This document shows positions 43,841 to 51,962 of a DNA stretch of 64,000 bases, one piece after another. How positions within the stretch are numbered: the stretch's first letter is position 1; each line of letters begins with the position of its first letter. The translations under genes and the position numbers were made by a program. The notes beneath the pieces were generated by a model that saw only the letters and a program-made list of their open reading frames with translations, was not told the origin of the DNA and searched no databases. Source of the DNA: Devosia sp. Root436 (lineage in GTDB: Bacteria; Pseudomonadota; Alphaproteobacteria; Rhizobiales; Devosiaceae); contig NZ_LMEM01000011.1 in NCBI RefSeq assembly GCF_001426345.1, forward strand, positions 1 to 64,000. Reading direction: 5' to 3'.

Positions 43841-44301
43841 CAGGCAGGATCCTTCTGCTCGGCAGGCAGGCTGTTGAGATTGTTGCGAATGGCCGTGAGA
43901 CCGTGGACCAGCGCCGCCAGTTCGGCAGCGCTCATGCCCTGTACGGCGGAGGCATAGAGTTCGATCCCGACGGCCTTGGCCGTGTCGAACAGGGCGCGGC
44001 CATCGCCGGTCAACTGGACGACCTTGGCGCGGCTATCGGCGGGATCCTGTTCCCGGCGGACCAGGCCGCGTTTTTCGAGGCGGTCGAGAATGCCGCTGAC
44101 GGTCATGGGATCGGCGTCGATGGCGGATGCCAGCACGACCTGCGATATGCCGCCCCTGCGGGCCAGTTCGGCCAGTGCCCGCCATTGCGGCAAAGTGAGA
44201 TCGTGGCGGCGCGCTTCTTCCTCGAAGCGGCGGCGAAAGGTTCGGGCCACCTCGTAGATCAGGTAACCCACCGAAGTTTCGGAAGGATTTGACGGCTGCA
44301 T
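43840..44301 (-). CDS. MarR-family repressor of the efflux operon
   Basis: A 153-residue MarR protein with the winged helix LPQWRALAELARRGGISQVVLASAIDADPMTVSGILDRLEKRGLV and wing EQDPADSRAKVVQLT. It is the first gene of the emrAB-like operon and probably represses it, with release by the exported drug or an aromatic acid. A short palindrome lies 35 bases upstream of its start. Confidence 0.85.
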   Translation of the reverse strand: MQPSNPSETSVGYLIYEVARTFRRRFEEEARRHDLTLPQWRALAELARRGGISQVVLASAIDADPMTVSGILDRLEKRGLVRREQDPADSRAKVVQLTGDGRALFDTAKAVGIELYASAVQGMSAAELAALVHGLTAIRNNLNSLPAEQKDPA

Positions 44302-44335
44302 CGGGCGCGCGCTCCAAAAGACCGTCTACATATAA

Positions 44336-44347
44336 TAAGCAGGCTTA
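44336..44347. promoter_or_regulatory. Palindrome in the marR-emrAB promoter
   Basis: TAAGC (44336-44340) and GCTTA (44343-44347) flank two bases within an AT-rich stretch (tataataagcaggcttacaa). It is placed as expected for a MarR operator overlapping the promoter. Confidence 0.5.
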
Positions 44348-44469
44348 CAATATATAGCGTTTTCTTTTGCGTATCGGGAATTCGTGGGGCGCATGCGTGT
44401 GATCCCCGCGAAGACGCGAGGTTTATGATTCGATCGACGGCTGGAGGTCTGTCCTGCAACGCGAAGCAA

Positions 44470-44499
44470 GACACCGCGCGCCGCATGGCACGCGGTGTC
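44470..44499 (-). terminator. Hairpin downstream of the first tctA
   Basis: gacaccgcg (44470-44478) pairs with cgcggtgtc (44491-44499) across a 12-base loop, 46 bases past the tctA stop codon. It could end the leftward Tct operon before the marR promoter. No strong T-run follows. Confidence 0.45.
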
Positions 44500-44544
44500 C
44501 GGGAGCGTATGCCGATCAATACGCGGATGCGTCCGGCGCGAAAT

Positions 44545-46038
44545 CTATTCGCCGTTGGCACCGGCGCCACGACCCTTGAGCTGCGCATAGACCATGTAGG
44601 CCAATGCCAGCAGGGTCAGACCAACCAAGGTGGCCGAGATCGGGCGGGTGATGAAGGGCATGAGATCGCCACCCGAGAACATCATGGCGCGGCGCAGGTT
44701 GGTCTCGAAGATCGGACCCAGCACGAAACCAAGAACCATGGGGCCGAGTGGAAATCGATATTTTTCCATGCAGTAGCCGAGGACACCGAAGCCGAGCATA
44801 ACCCATACCTCGAACAGGCGGTTGCCCGACGCATAGGTCCCCACGACCATGAGCACGACCAGGATGGGCAGCAGCAAATGGCGCGGGACCAGCAGGACGC
44901 GCGGGAAAAGGCGGATGGTCAGCAACTGGATGACCAGCAGCAGGACGGTGGCGGCGAAAAACGCCGCATAGATCATGCCGATGAGATCCGGCTCGTTGCG
45001 GAACAGCAGCGGGCCGGGCTGCAGACCGTGGATGGTGAAGCCGCCGATGAGAACCGCGGTGACGCCGTCGCCGGGAATGCCCAGGGTGATGAGTGGCAGC
45101 AGCGCGCCGCCGACGCTGGCATTGTTGGCTGTTTCGGACGCGTAGATGCCGGCAACATTGCCCTTGCCGAAGCTCTCGGGCTCCTTGGAGGCCTGGCGGG
45201 CCGCGCCGTAGGCCACCAGGTTGGAGGCGGAGCCGCCAATGCCTGGCAGGATGCCGATGAGGATGCCGATGACGGCCGAACGCAGCATGTTCCAGCCGTT
45301 ACCGACGAATTCGGAGAGCCGGATACCGGTGCCGCGAATGTCGAAATTTGGCTTGATGCGCAGCGACGGCTCGACGAGCTGGCGGATCATCTCGGAAATG
45401 GCGAACAGGCCGACCATGAACGGCACGATTCCGATACCGGCGGCCAGGTCGATGGAGCCGAAGGTGAAGCGCTGGGATGCACCGATGGGCGCGAAACCGA
45501 CGGTCGCGATGGCGAGGCCGAAAGCGGCCGAGAGCAGGCCCTTGACCATATTGGACTGCGACAGCACCACGACCAGCATCAGCGCGGCGACGGTGAGGGC
45601 GGTGAACTCATGAGCGCCAAAACGGATGGCGAGTCGCGCCAGGCTGGGCGCGAAGGCCACCAGCACCAGCAGGCTCAATAGTCCGCCAACGGCACTGGCC
45701 ACCATGCCGGTCGCAAGAGCCTTGGTCGCTTCGCCGGCACGCGCCAAGGGATAGCCGTCGAAGGTGGTCGCGATCGAGGACGGCGTGCCCGGGATGCGCA
45801 GCAGCGTCGCGGAGACCAGACCGCCGGTAACGCCGCCGATATAGGTGGCGACCAGGGTGGCGATGCCGACGTCGGGCGCCATGGCGAAGGTGACCGGCAG
45901 CAGCAGCGCCACCGCCATGGTGGCGCTGAGTCCCGGCAGCGCGCCGAAGAACAGGCCGACCAGCAGGCCGCCGACCATGACGGCCAGGGTGGTCGGTATC
46001 ATCAGCTGGGCCAGATTGACGAAGAAGAGTTCGAACAT
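44545..46038 (-). CDS. Tripartite tricarboxylate transporter large permease TctA
   Basis: A 497-residue membrane protein of about twelve segments, TctA family. Hallmarks are VGLFFGALPGLSATMAVALLLPVTF near residue 30, TYIGGVTGGLVSATLLRIPGTPSSIATTFDGYPLA, and the repeated IGILPGIGGSASNLVAYGAARQ. It is the main channel of a solute:sodium/proton symport system served by a periplasmic TctC protein. It follows tctB by 4 bases. With the enolase-like, DapA-like and FadR-type genes next to it, a sugar acid or dicarboxylate substrate is likely. Confidence 0.88.
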   Translation of the reverse strand: MFELFFVNLAQLMIPTTLAVMVGGLLVGLFFGALPGLSATMAVALLLPVTFAMAPDVGIATLVATYIGGVTGGLVSATLLRIPGTPSSIATTFDGYPLARAGEATKALATGMVASAVGGLLSLLVLVAFAPSLARLAIRFGAHEFTALTVAALMLVVVLSQSNMVKGLLSAAFGLAIATVGFAPIGASQRFTFGSIDLAAGIGIVPFMVGLFAISEMIRQLVEPSLRIKPNFDIRGTGIRLSEFVGNGWNMLRSAVIGILIGILPGIGGSASNLVAYGAARQASKEPESFGKGNVAGIYASETANNASVGGALLPLITLGIPGDGVTAVLIGGFTIHGLQPGPLLFRNEPDLIGMIYAAFFAATVLLLVIQLLTIRLFPRVLLVPRHLLLPILVVLMVVGTYASGNRLFEVWVMLGFGVLGYCMEKYRFPLGPMVLGFVLGPIFETNLRRAMMFSGGDLMPFITRPISATLVGLTLLALAYMVYAQLKGRGAGANGE

Positions 46039-46042
46039 GGAC

Positions 46043-46531
46043 CTATCCAAACAAAACGCCGGGCAGCGGGACGCCGATGCCGAGCTTGAGGCCGGTACCC
46101 ACGACCAGGGAAACCAGCACTGCCACGAGGACCGCAACGACACCGCCGCGCAGCGAGCGCGTGCCGAGCAGGAAGATGGCGATGGCAAGAAAGATGAAGG
46201 TCGACAGCGTGAAGCCCAGCCGCTCGAATAGCACGGCATAGGCCAGCAGGTTGACCGCATGGATAGCGCGCAGCAGCAGCGGCTCCGGCGGGATCAGCGT
46301 TGCCGTATCGGCCTCGTCGAATAGCGGCGCATCGGTGGACACCTCCACGGCGGGATTGCGCAGGCTCAGCATGGCGCCGAGGATGGCGATCACCACCCCG
46401 AGCACCAGCGGCAGCACCTGTGGACCGGGGTCGCCCTCGCCAAGCATGGGGGCGGCGATCTGGGTTGATGCCCAGGCCATCACAACCCCAAGTATGAAAA
46501 GACCCGCACCAATAAGGCGGTCGGCAGCCAT
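46043..46531 (-). CDS. Tripartite tricarboxylate transporter small permease TctB
   Basis: A 162-residue protein with four hydrophobic segments (about 8-28, 38-55, 90-125 in two parts, 130-150). It has the loop GEGDPGPQVLPLVLGVVIAILGA characteristic of TctB. It forms the membrane part with TctA. A strong palindromic hairpin lies between it and the upstream tctC. Confidence 0.82.
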   Translation of the reverse strand: MAADRLIGAGLFILGVVMAWASTQIAAPMLGEGDPGPQVLPLVLGVVIAILGAMLSLRNPAVEVSTDAPLFDEADTATLIPPEPLLLRAIHAVNLLAYAVLFERLGFTLSTFIFLAIAIFLLGTRSLRGGVVAVLVAVLVSLVVGTGLKLGIGVPLPGVLFG

Positions 46532-46553
46532 GTCATTCCTCCCTGGAAAAGCC

Positions 46554-46571
46554 GGGCCGCCATGGCGGCCC
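46554..46571 (-). terminator. Intra-operon hairpin between tctC and tctB
   Basis: gggccgcc (46554-46561) and ggcggccc (46564-46571) form a perfect GC-only stem with a minimal loop, 13 bases past the tctC stop. Without a T-run it is probably an mRNA-stabilising or attenuating element, raising binding protein over permease levels. Confidence 0.55.
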
Positions 46572-46583
46572 GACCGGGTAGCA

Positions 46584-47528
46584 TTATTCCATCAGCGACT
46601 TGACGAAGGCCAACTCGCTTTCGAGGAACTCGGCCGTTTCGGCCGGCCCGCGGAAAGACGGCACCTGGGCGGCGGTTTCGAGCGCCTCTGCAAAGGCCGG
46701 GTCGGCCTGCATCGCATCGTAGACGGCCTCGAATGCTGTCACCGCCGCTGGGTCCATATTGGGCGGACCATAGACGGTGAAGACCAGCGGGAACGAGATG
46801 TCCACGCCCTGCGACGCCGTGGTGGGGAAATCGGGCGCGAAGGGATCGGCATTCTTGTTGATGACGGCGAGTACCTTGATCTGGCCATCCTCGGCATACT
46901 GACGGGCATTGGCGACGCTCATGGAGATGACGTCGACCTGTTCGCCCAGCAGGGCGATGATCCGGTCGGACTCGCCGCCCGCATCGACCACGCGCATGGC
47001 GCCATCCGACAGGGCATTGATGGCATCGCCCTTGATCTGGGTCGTGCCGCCGAATTGCGAACCTATGGTGACGCTGTCCGGATTGGCCCTGGCGTAGTCG
47101 GCCAGTTCCGGCAGGGTCGAATAGGGTGCATCGGCGCGCACGGCGTAGACGTCGTTATATTCGGCGACGGTGGCCAGAGGCGTCAGATCGCTATAGGCGA
47201 AGGGGGACTGGCCCGAGAGGTTGGTGGTGTGAACGGCCGCGTGCCACACGTAGAGAGTGCTGCCATCGCCGGGCGCAGTCGCGACTGTCTGGGCCGCCAC
47301 GACACCGCCGCCGGCCGGCTGATTGACGATGGCCGTCGAAGCGACAGAGTGCTTCTGGAAGAATTCGCCGAAGACGCGGGCATCGACATCGGTCGAGCCG
47401 CCAGGGGCGGCCGGCACCATGATGCGGACGGAATCGACGGGGTAGTCGATCTTGTCCTGGGCCTGGGCGGCGCCGAGCGCCACCAGGCTGATGCCGATAC
47501 CGGCAAGCAGGGTTGTGATGGATTTCAT
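46584..47528 (-). CDS. Tripartite tricarboxylate transporter binding protein TctC
   Basis: A 314-residue periplasmic solute-binding protein (Bug/TctC family). The signal peptide MKSITTLLAGIGISLVALGA...AQAQ is followed by YPVDSVRIMVPAAPGGSTDVDAR and IVNQPAGGGVVAAQTVA, the two loops that close over the carboxylate. It supplies TctAB. GGAGGAG lies 6 bases before the ATG. Confidence 0.88.
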   Translation of the reverse strand: MKSITTLLAGIGISLVALGAAQAQDKIDYPVDSVRIMVPAAPGGSTDVDARVFGEFFQKHSVASTAIVNQPAGGGVVAAQTVATAPGDGSTLYVWHAAVHTTNLSGQSPFAYSDLTPLATVAEYNDVYAVRADAPYSTLPELADYARANPDSVTIGSQFGGTTQIKGDAINALSDGAMRVVDAGGESDRIIALLGEQVDVISMSVANARQYAEDGQIKVLAVINKNADPFAPDFPTTASQGVDISFPLVFTVYGPPNMDPAAVTAFEAVYDAMQADPAFAEALETAAQVPSFRGPAETAEFLESELAFVKSLME

Positions 47529-47559
47529 GAAAGTCTCCTCCTGTGATTTTTTTTGCCGG

Positions 47560-47955
47560 TCAACCGGCGTCGCTCTCCGAGAACGCGCCGGTGTCGGGAT
47601 TGGCATCGACGTATTCATGCTGGAAGTTGTCGATATTGAAGACGGCGACGACGGTCCCTTCCTCAAGCGCGATTGGGGAATGGGTCAAGCCCGTGGGGAT
47701 CATGGTGCCTTCGAACTGGCGCATGACGATGGGCTCATGGCCTTCGACATCGATCTGCAGGCCCCCCTTGAGAATGAGCCAGCCCTCGTCGCCATTGGTA
47801 TGACGATGCCAGGGAAAGCGGCCGGTCACCTCGGCGATGCGCAGGTTGTATTTGTCATCCAGCCGGAACACGTTGAAATTGGTGCGCGGCGGATGGCCTT
47901 CGAGCATGTCCATCACGTTGAAGACGCGCAGGGCTCCCAATCCGTTTTCGCTCAT
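47560..47955 (-). CDS. Small cupin-domain protein
   Basis: A 131-residue single cupin. Motif 1 reads GRFPWHRHTNGDEGWLILKGG, with both histidines and the glutamate position; motif 2 reads MIPTGLTHSPIALEEG. It lies between the enolase-like gene and tctC with gaps of only 11 and 31 bases, so it is part of that operon. Such cupins are often sugar or keto-acid isomerases or sensors. No specific reaction can be assigned. Confidence 0.75.
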   Translation of the reverse strand: MSENGLGALRVFNVMDMLEGHPPRTNFNVFRLDDKYNLRIAEVTGRFPWHRHTNGDEGWLILKGGLQIDVEGHEPIVMRQFEGTMIPTGLTHSPIALEEGTVVAVFNIDNFQHEYVDANPDTGAFSESDAG

Positions 47956-47966
47956 TTGCGGTCTCC

Positions 47967-49163
47967 TCAGTCCGAAACGTAATTGGCGCCGTGGGCCGGG
48001 CGATCCCACTCGACCAGCGGGGCGCGCAGCGCTTCGAGCTTGTCGCGGTCGAGCTCGAAGCCCAGGCCCGGCTTGGTGGGGATGATCAGGCGCGAATCTT
48101 CATACTTGAGCGTCTCGGTGACCACGTCCTCGGTGTAGAGCAGCGGTCCGACCGGATCGCCGGCATAGTGCAGTTGCGGCACCACGGCGGCCAGATGCGC
48201 ATTGGCCGCGGTGCCCAGGCTCAGTTCCTGGGTGGTCGAAATGAGGCATTTGAGGCCTGCCGCCTCGGAGAGATCAAACAGCTTCTTGGCCTGGTAGATG
48301 CCGCCCGACTGGATGGTGATATTGAACACATCCACCGCATTGGCGCGGATCATCCGCATGGCCTGAGCGAAGCTGGAAATATGCTCGGAAATATCCACGT
48401 CGATCCGCTTGCGCAGCTCGGCCATGCCCTCATAATCCTCGACCAGGGTGGGGCTCTCGATCAGCTCGAACCCGTATTGCTTGAAGCGGTCGTAGATGCG
48501 CAGGGTGTCGCGCCAGTGATGGTGACCCTGGAAATCGAGCGCCTTGAGCCGCACCCTGTCGCCGAAGCGGTCGCGGAAGGCGATGAGGAACTTCTCGTCC
48601 TGCTCGAAATTGACGCCGACATAATAGCGGAAGCGGGTGACGCCCTCGGCGACCAGCTGGTCCATATAGCCCAGGTAGCGCTCGGTATCGCTTTCCTTCT
48701 TGGCCTGGAACACCGGATAGGTGATCTCGAAGCTGTCGCGCTGCTTGCCGCCGAGCAGGTTATAGACCGGCGTGCCGAAGGCCTTGCCGACAATGTCGTA
48801 GAAGGCCATCTCCACGCCCGCCGCGATCTGGCTGGCCGGCGTGAAGGGCGGGTAGGTGTTAGCGTAGCGGAAATAGGACGGCATGTAGGCCAGCAGGCGC
48901 TCATGCAAGGCCGCGATCTCGAAGGCGTTCTGGCCCAAGGCCACCTTCTCGATGCCCACCCGCACCGCCTCGGGGTCGGGCATGTACATGCGGTAGCAAT
49001 CGAGATCGGAAATCTCGCCCAGCCCGGTAATGCCGGCATCGGTCGAGAGCTCCAGGATCATATGCGAGCTGATGGCCCCAGTGCGGCGCTTGGTCTGAAT
49101 GGTGGTGAGCTTAACGCCCGTGATGCGGATAGTGTCGCGGGGCTTGACGTCGGTATGCAGCAT
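47967..49163 (-). CDS. Divergent enolase-superfamily protein
   Basis: A 398-residue mandelate racemase/muconate lactonizing enzyme-type protein: capping domain about 1-140, then barrel. The three acidic metal-ligand positions look kept (Asp210 in ALDFQG, Glu236 in LIESPT, Glu260 in DISEHI). The usual KxK general-base pair is replaced: the position reads FRYYVG, giving Arg179 and Tyr181. His213-215 (GHHHW) follow the first ligand. It is the first gene of the leftward operon with a cupin and TctCBA. Either it uses a different base or it is a distinct dehydratase/lactonase subgroup. The substrate is probably a sugar acid. Confidence 0.75.
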   Translation of the reverse strand: MLHTDVKPRDTIRITGVKLTTIQTKRRTGAISSHMILELSTDAGITGLGEISDLDCYRMYMPDPEAVRVGIEKVALGQNAFEIAALHERLLAYMPSYFRYANTYPPFTPASQIAAGVEMAFYDIVGKAFGTPVYNLLGGKQRDSFEITYPVFQAKKESDTERYLGYMDQLVAEGVTRFRYYVGVNFEQDEKFLIAFRDRFGDRVRLKALDFQGHHHWRDTLRIYDRFKQYGFELIESPTLVEDYEGMAELRKRIDVDISEHISSFAQAMRMIRANAVDVFNITIQSGGIYQAKKLFDLSEAAGLKCLISTTQELSLGTAANAHLAAVVPQLHYAGDPVGPLLYTEDVVTETLKYEDSRLIIPTKPGLGFELDRDKLEALRAPLVEWDRPAHGANYVSD

Positions 49164-49225
49164 TCAGGGGTCTTTCAGTTGGTCGCGGGTCGCTTCGCCG
49201 GAAAGGTCGTATCACGCGAAAAGCT

Positions 49226-49264
49226 GTTATACAATCTCCCGCCATTTACAAAATCATTATACCA
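49226..49264. promoter_or_regulatory. Paired TTATACMA sites in the divergent promoter
   Basis: ttatacaa (49227-49234) and ttatacca (49257-49264) are direct repeats 30 bases apart (about three turns), in the AT-rich region between the enolase-like and DapA-like genes. The region probably holds both promoters, and the repeats are candidates for the FadR-type regulator or RNA polymerase contacts. Confidence 0.4.
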
Positions 49265-49305
49265 AACTATGCAAGAGCTAATTGCAGAGAAGAGGCAGAA
49301 ACATC

Positions 49306-50235
49306 GTGACGCAGACAGATATTGCCGCCCGCCTCGGTCGCACGGTGGTCGCCGTACCGCCCGTTGCCTGGACCAGCGGACTCGACCTGGCCGAAAGCGA
49401 AAATCGTAAACTAATCAAACACATCGAGAGTGGCGGCGTTGGCGCCCTGCTCTATGGCGGCAACGCTAATCTCTATCACTACGATCGCGGACGCTTTGGC
49501 GCACTGATCGACCTGCTTGCCGACGCCGCAGCGCCGCAGACCGATGTCATCCCCTCGATAGGCCCGGATTTTGGAAAGTTGTTGGACGAAGCCAGAATCC
49601 TGCGCGGCCGCAGGTTTGCCGGGGTGATGGCTCTGCCGATGAGCTTCCCGACGCATCCGGCGGGGATCGAGAAGGCCCTGCGGGCCGCGGCCGATTCGCT
49701 TGGCGCGCCGCTGATCCTCTATATCAAGCGCGAGCACTATCTGGCGCCGGACCGGGTGGCGGCCATGCTGAATGATGGCGCGATCTGCTTCGTCAAATAT
49801 GCCGTGGAGCGGCCCGACCCCTCCGGCGACCAATATCTGTCAGACCTTTGCAGCGCCATCGGTCCGGGCAATATCGCCAGCGGCATGGGCGAGACGCCGA
49901 TCCATGTGCACCTGCCCGACTATGGGCTGCGTACCTATACATCAGGCGGGGTCTGCATCGCGCCGAATGCGGCGATGGCGATCCTGGCGGCCTATCGGAC
50001 GGGCGACCGGGCCGAGGCCAGCCGGCTATCGGCGCCATTCCTGCATTTCGAAAAGGTTCGCGCGGCAATCAACGGCTTTTCGGTGATGCATGACGCGGTG
50101 ACCCTTTCGGGCATTGCCGATATGGGCCCGATCCTGCCCATGGCGGGCAATGTCGTCGAGGCGGACCTGCCGAAGGTAAAGCAGGCGGTGGCCGCCCTTG
50201 TAGCGCTCGACAAGACCTGCCAGAAATCGGCGTGA
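49306..50235 (+). CDS. DapA-family (dihydrodipicolinate synthase-like) aldolase
   Basis: A 309-residue TIM-barrel protein of the class I pyruvate-lyase family. The Schiff-base lysine is probably Lys164 (CFVKYAVE) and the conserved tyrosine Tyr139 (LILYIKREH). The N-terminal substrate loop reads LLYGGNANLYHYD instead of the usual GTTGE form, so the substrate differs from dihydrodipicolinate. It may split or dehydrate a 2-keto-3-deoxy sugar acid made by the divergent enolase-type enzyme. GTG 49306 is preferred over an upstream TTG because the family start fits; the Shine-Dalgarno (AGAGG) is weak. Confidence 0.75.
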   Translation: MTQTDIAARLGRTVVAVPPVAWTSGLDLAESENRKLIKHIESGGVGALLYGGNANLYHYDRGRFGALIDLLADAAAPQTDVIPSIGPDFGKLLDEARILRGRRFAGVMALPMSFPTHPAGIEKALRAAADSLGAPLILYIKREHYLAPDRVAAMLNDGAICFVKYAVERPDPSGDQYLSDLCSAIGPGNIASGMGETPIHVHLPDYGLRTYTSGGVCIAPNAAMAILAAYRTGDRAEASRLSAPFLHFEKVRAAINGFSVMHDAVTLSGIADMGPILPMAGNVVEADLPKVKQAVAALVALDKTCQKSA

Positions 50236-50242
50236 ATCGATA

Positions 50243-50253
50243 TTGTCCAACAA
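50243..50253. promoter_or_regulatory. TTGT-N3-ACAA palindrome before the FadR-type gene
   Basis: ttgtccaacaa is a perfect palindrome around 3 bases, 15 bases before the regulator ATG. FCD-GntR regulators commonly bind short sites of this form, so it may be an autoregulatory operator. Confidence 0.45.
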
Positions 50254-50268
50254 GGGGCGCCCCAGCGC

Positions 50269-50988
50269 ATGTCCGAATCCGTTCCGCTACAGAACCCGAA
50301 AGGCGCCAGCGGGCGGACCCTGAGCGATGCTGTCTACGAGCAGGTCTATGAACGCATCTCCTCGGGCGAGTGGTCCGAGGGAACGCGGCTGCCGACCGAA
50401 GTGGAAATGGCCGACAAATTCGGTGTCTCGCGCACCGTCATTCGCGAGGCACTGCTGCGCCTGCGCATCGACGGGCTGGTTGCTTCCAAACAGGGCGCCG
50501 GTACGCGGGTCATCGGCGCGCCCAGCCAGCGGGTCATGGAATTTGCCGAGCCCGGCAGCGTGGCCGATATCCAGCGCTGCTACGAATTCCGGGTCGGTAT
50601 CGAGGGGGAGGCGGCGCGCCTTGCGGCGCAGCGGAACTCCAAGACGCGGATCGCCGATATCGAGGCCGCACTCGAGGCGATGGATCGTTGCATAATCGAG
50701 GGTGGGCTGGGGGCGGACGAAGATATCGCCTTCCATATCGCCGTCGCCCAAGCCAGCGAGAACGACTATTTCGTCCGCACCATCAAATCGGTCACCAGGG
50801 CGATCCGTGTCGGCATCGCCATTGCCGCCACGCTATCGACACGGCCGAGCCGCGAGCGCCTGACCATAGCCAACAACGAACATCGCGCCATTTTCGCCGC
50901 GATCCGCAATGGCGAGGCCGAACTCGCCCGCGAACGCATGCAGGCTCATATCGAAAGCGCCCGACGCCGCGTTTTTGTCGGCCGCTAG
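50269..50988 (+). CDS. FadR/FCD-type GntR regulator
   Basis: A 239-residue GntR-family protein. The winged helix contains RLPTEVEMADKFGVSRTVIREALLRLRIDGLV; the C-terminal FCD domain has the ligand/metal residues in DEDIAFHIAVAQASEN and NNEHRAIFAAI. It follows the DapA-like gene by 33 bases and probably controls that gene and the divergent Tct/enolase operon in response to a sugar acid. Confidence 0.87.
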   Translation: MSESVPLQNPKGASGRTLSDAVYEQVYERISSGEWSEGTRLPTEVEMADKFGVSRTVIREALLRLRIDGLVASKQGAGTRVIGAPSQRVMEFAEPGSVADIQRCYEFRVGIEGEAARLAAQRNSKTRIADIEAALEAMDRCIIEGGLGADEDIAFHIAVAQASENDYFVRTIKSVTRAIRVGIAIAATLSTRPSRERLTIANNEHRAIFAAIRNGEAELARERMQAHIESARRRVFVGR

Positions 50989-51164
50989 GCAGCGCGGCGT
51001 CCGGCTGGAAGGTTAGTCAGGGTCGAAACCGGGTGCCGAGCCAGTCGAGCTGGCGCAGGCCTGTTCGAACTGAATACCGTCACATCTGTAACTCTCACTC
51101 GGGGGCGTGCGGCTGCTAGAGCTGTGCAACCGGCCAAATATGGCCACATGCACAGGAGATGAAA

Positions 51165-51332
51165 ATGCTTCGACCCTGGATCAACCGCTACCGCCATTGG
51201 CGCCTTCGCCGCCAGACCATCGGCACTCTGCATTCGTTCGATGACCGCCGGCTGGCCGATGTCGGGACCTTTCGCGACAGCATCGAACTTTTCGTGGCCG
51301 CGCGGGACGGCGCAGGCACTTCTCAAGGATAG
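51165..51332 (+). CDS. DUF1127-like small basic protein
   Basis: A 55-residue protein beginning MLRPWINRYRHWRLRRQT, with the DUF1127-type core LHSFDDRRLADVGTFRDSIE. DUF1127 (YjiS-like) proteins are short, arginine-rich and common in alphaproteobacteria, where some affect RNA or phosphate/carbon metabolism. AGGAG lies 6 bases before this ATG. The propeller-protein gene begins 6 bases after its stop, so the two are likely co-transcribed. The preceding 176 bases (50989-51164) hold its promoter region and no other gene that I can see. Confidence 0.7.
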   Translation: MLRPWINRYRHWRLRRQTIGTLHSFDDRRLADVGTFRDSIELFVAARDGAGTSQG

Positions 51333-51338
51333 GCGATC

Positions 51339-51959
51339 ATGAACAAGCGCGCAGAGATCGTGAGCGAATTTACCGGAAATGCCGGCGGGCCGGTTCATGG
51401 CGTCAGTTTCGATGGACGCCATGTCTGGGCCGCCACGGGCGACCGGCTGCGGTGTTTCGACCCGGAAACCGGAGCGGAAGCCGGCTCCATCGACGTGCCG
51501 GCCCATGCCGGCACTGCCTATGACGGCACATATCTGTTCCAGATTGCCGACGCCGTCATCCATAAGGTCGATCCGCAGACCCGCAAGGTCGTAGGGACCA
51601 TCCCGGCGCCGGGTGCCGGGATGGATTCGGGGCTGGCCTGGGCGGATGGCTCGCTCTGGGTGGGCCAGTATCGCGATGGCCAGATCGTGCAGATCGATCC
51701 CGATAGTGGCGTGGTGCAGCGCATTATCCAGACCAACCGCTTCGTGACCGGGGTGACCTGGGTGGATGGCGAATTGTGGCACGGCTACTCGAACGATGGC
51801 GATGGCGGCATCGCCCGCATCGATCCGGCCAATGGCAATGTGCTGGCGGTGCTGGACATGCCGGGCATCAGCGTCTCCGGCCTCGAGTCCGACGGGGCGG
51901 ACCGGTTCTTCGTCGGCGGCGGCAATAGCGGCAAGGTCCGCACCGTCCGCCGCGGCTGA
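51339..51959 (+). CDS. Glutamine-cyclotransferase-like beta-propeller protein
   Basis: A 206-residue protein of repeated beta-sheet blades: VHGVSFDGRHVWAATGDRLRCFDPETG, then similar AYDGTYLFQIADAVIHKVDPQTRK, GLAWADGSLWVGQYRDGQIVQIDPDSG and VTWVDGELWHGYSND. It resembles Vgb/YncE or plant-type glutaminyl cyclase propellers, but is short (about five blades) and has no signal peptide. Enzyme activity is not assured. It probably works with the DUF1127 protein encoded just upstream or the convergent regulator. Confidence 0.65.
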   Translation: MNKRAEIVSEFTGNAGGPVHGVSFDGRHVWAATGDRLRCFDPETGAEAGSIDVPAHAGTAYDGTYLFQIADAVIHKVDPQTRKVVGTIPAPGAGMDSGLAWADGSLWVGQYRDGQIVQIDPDSGVVQRIIQTNRFVTGVTWVDGELWHGYSNDGDGGIARIDPANGNVLAVLDMPGISVSGLESDGADRFFVGGGNSGKVRTVRRG

Positions 51960-51962
51960 TCC

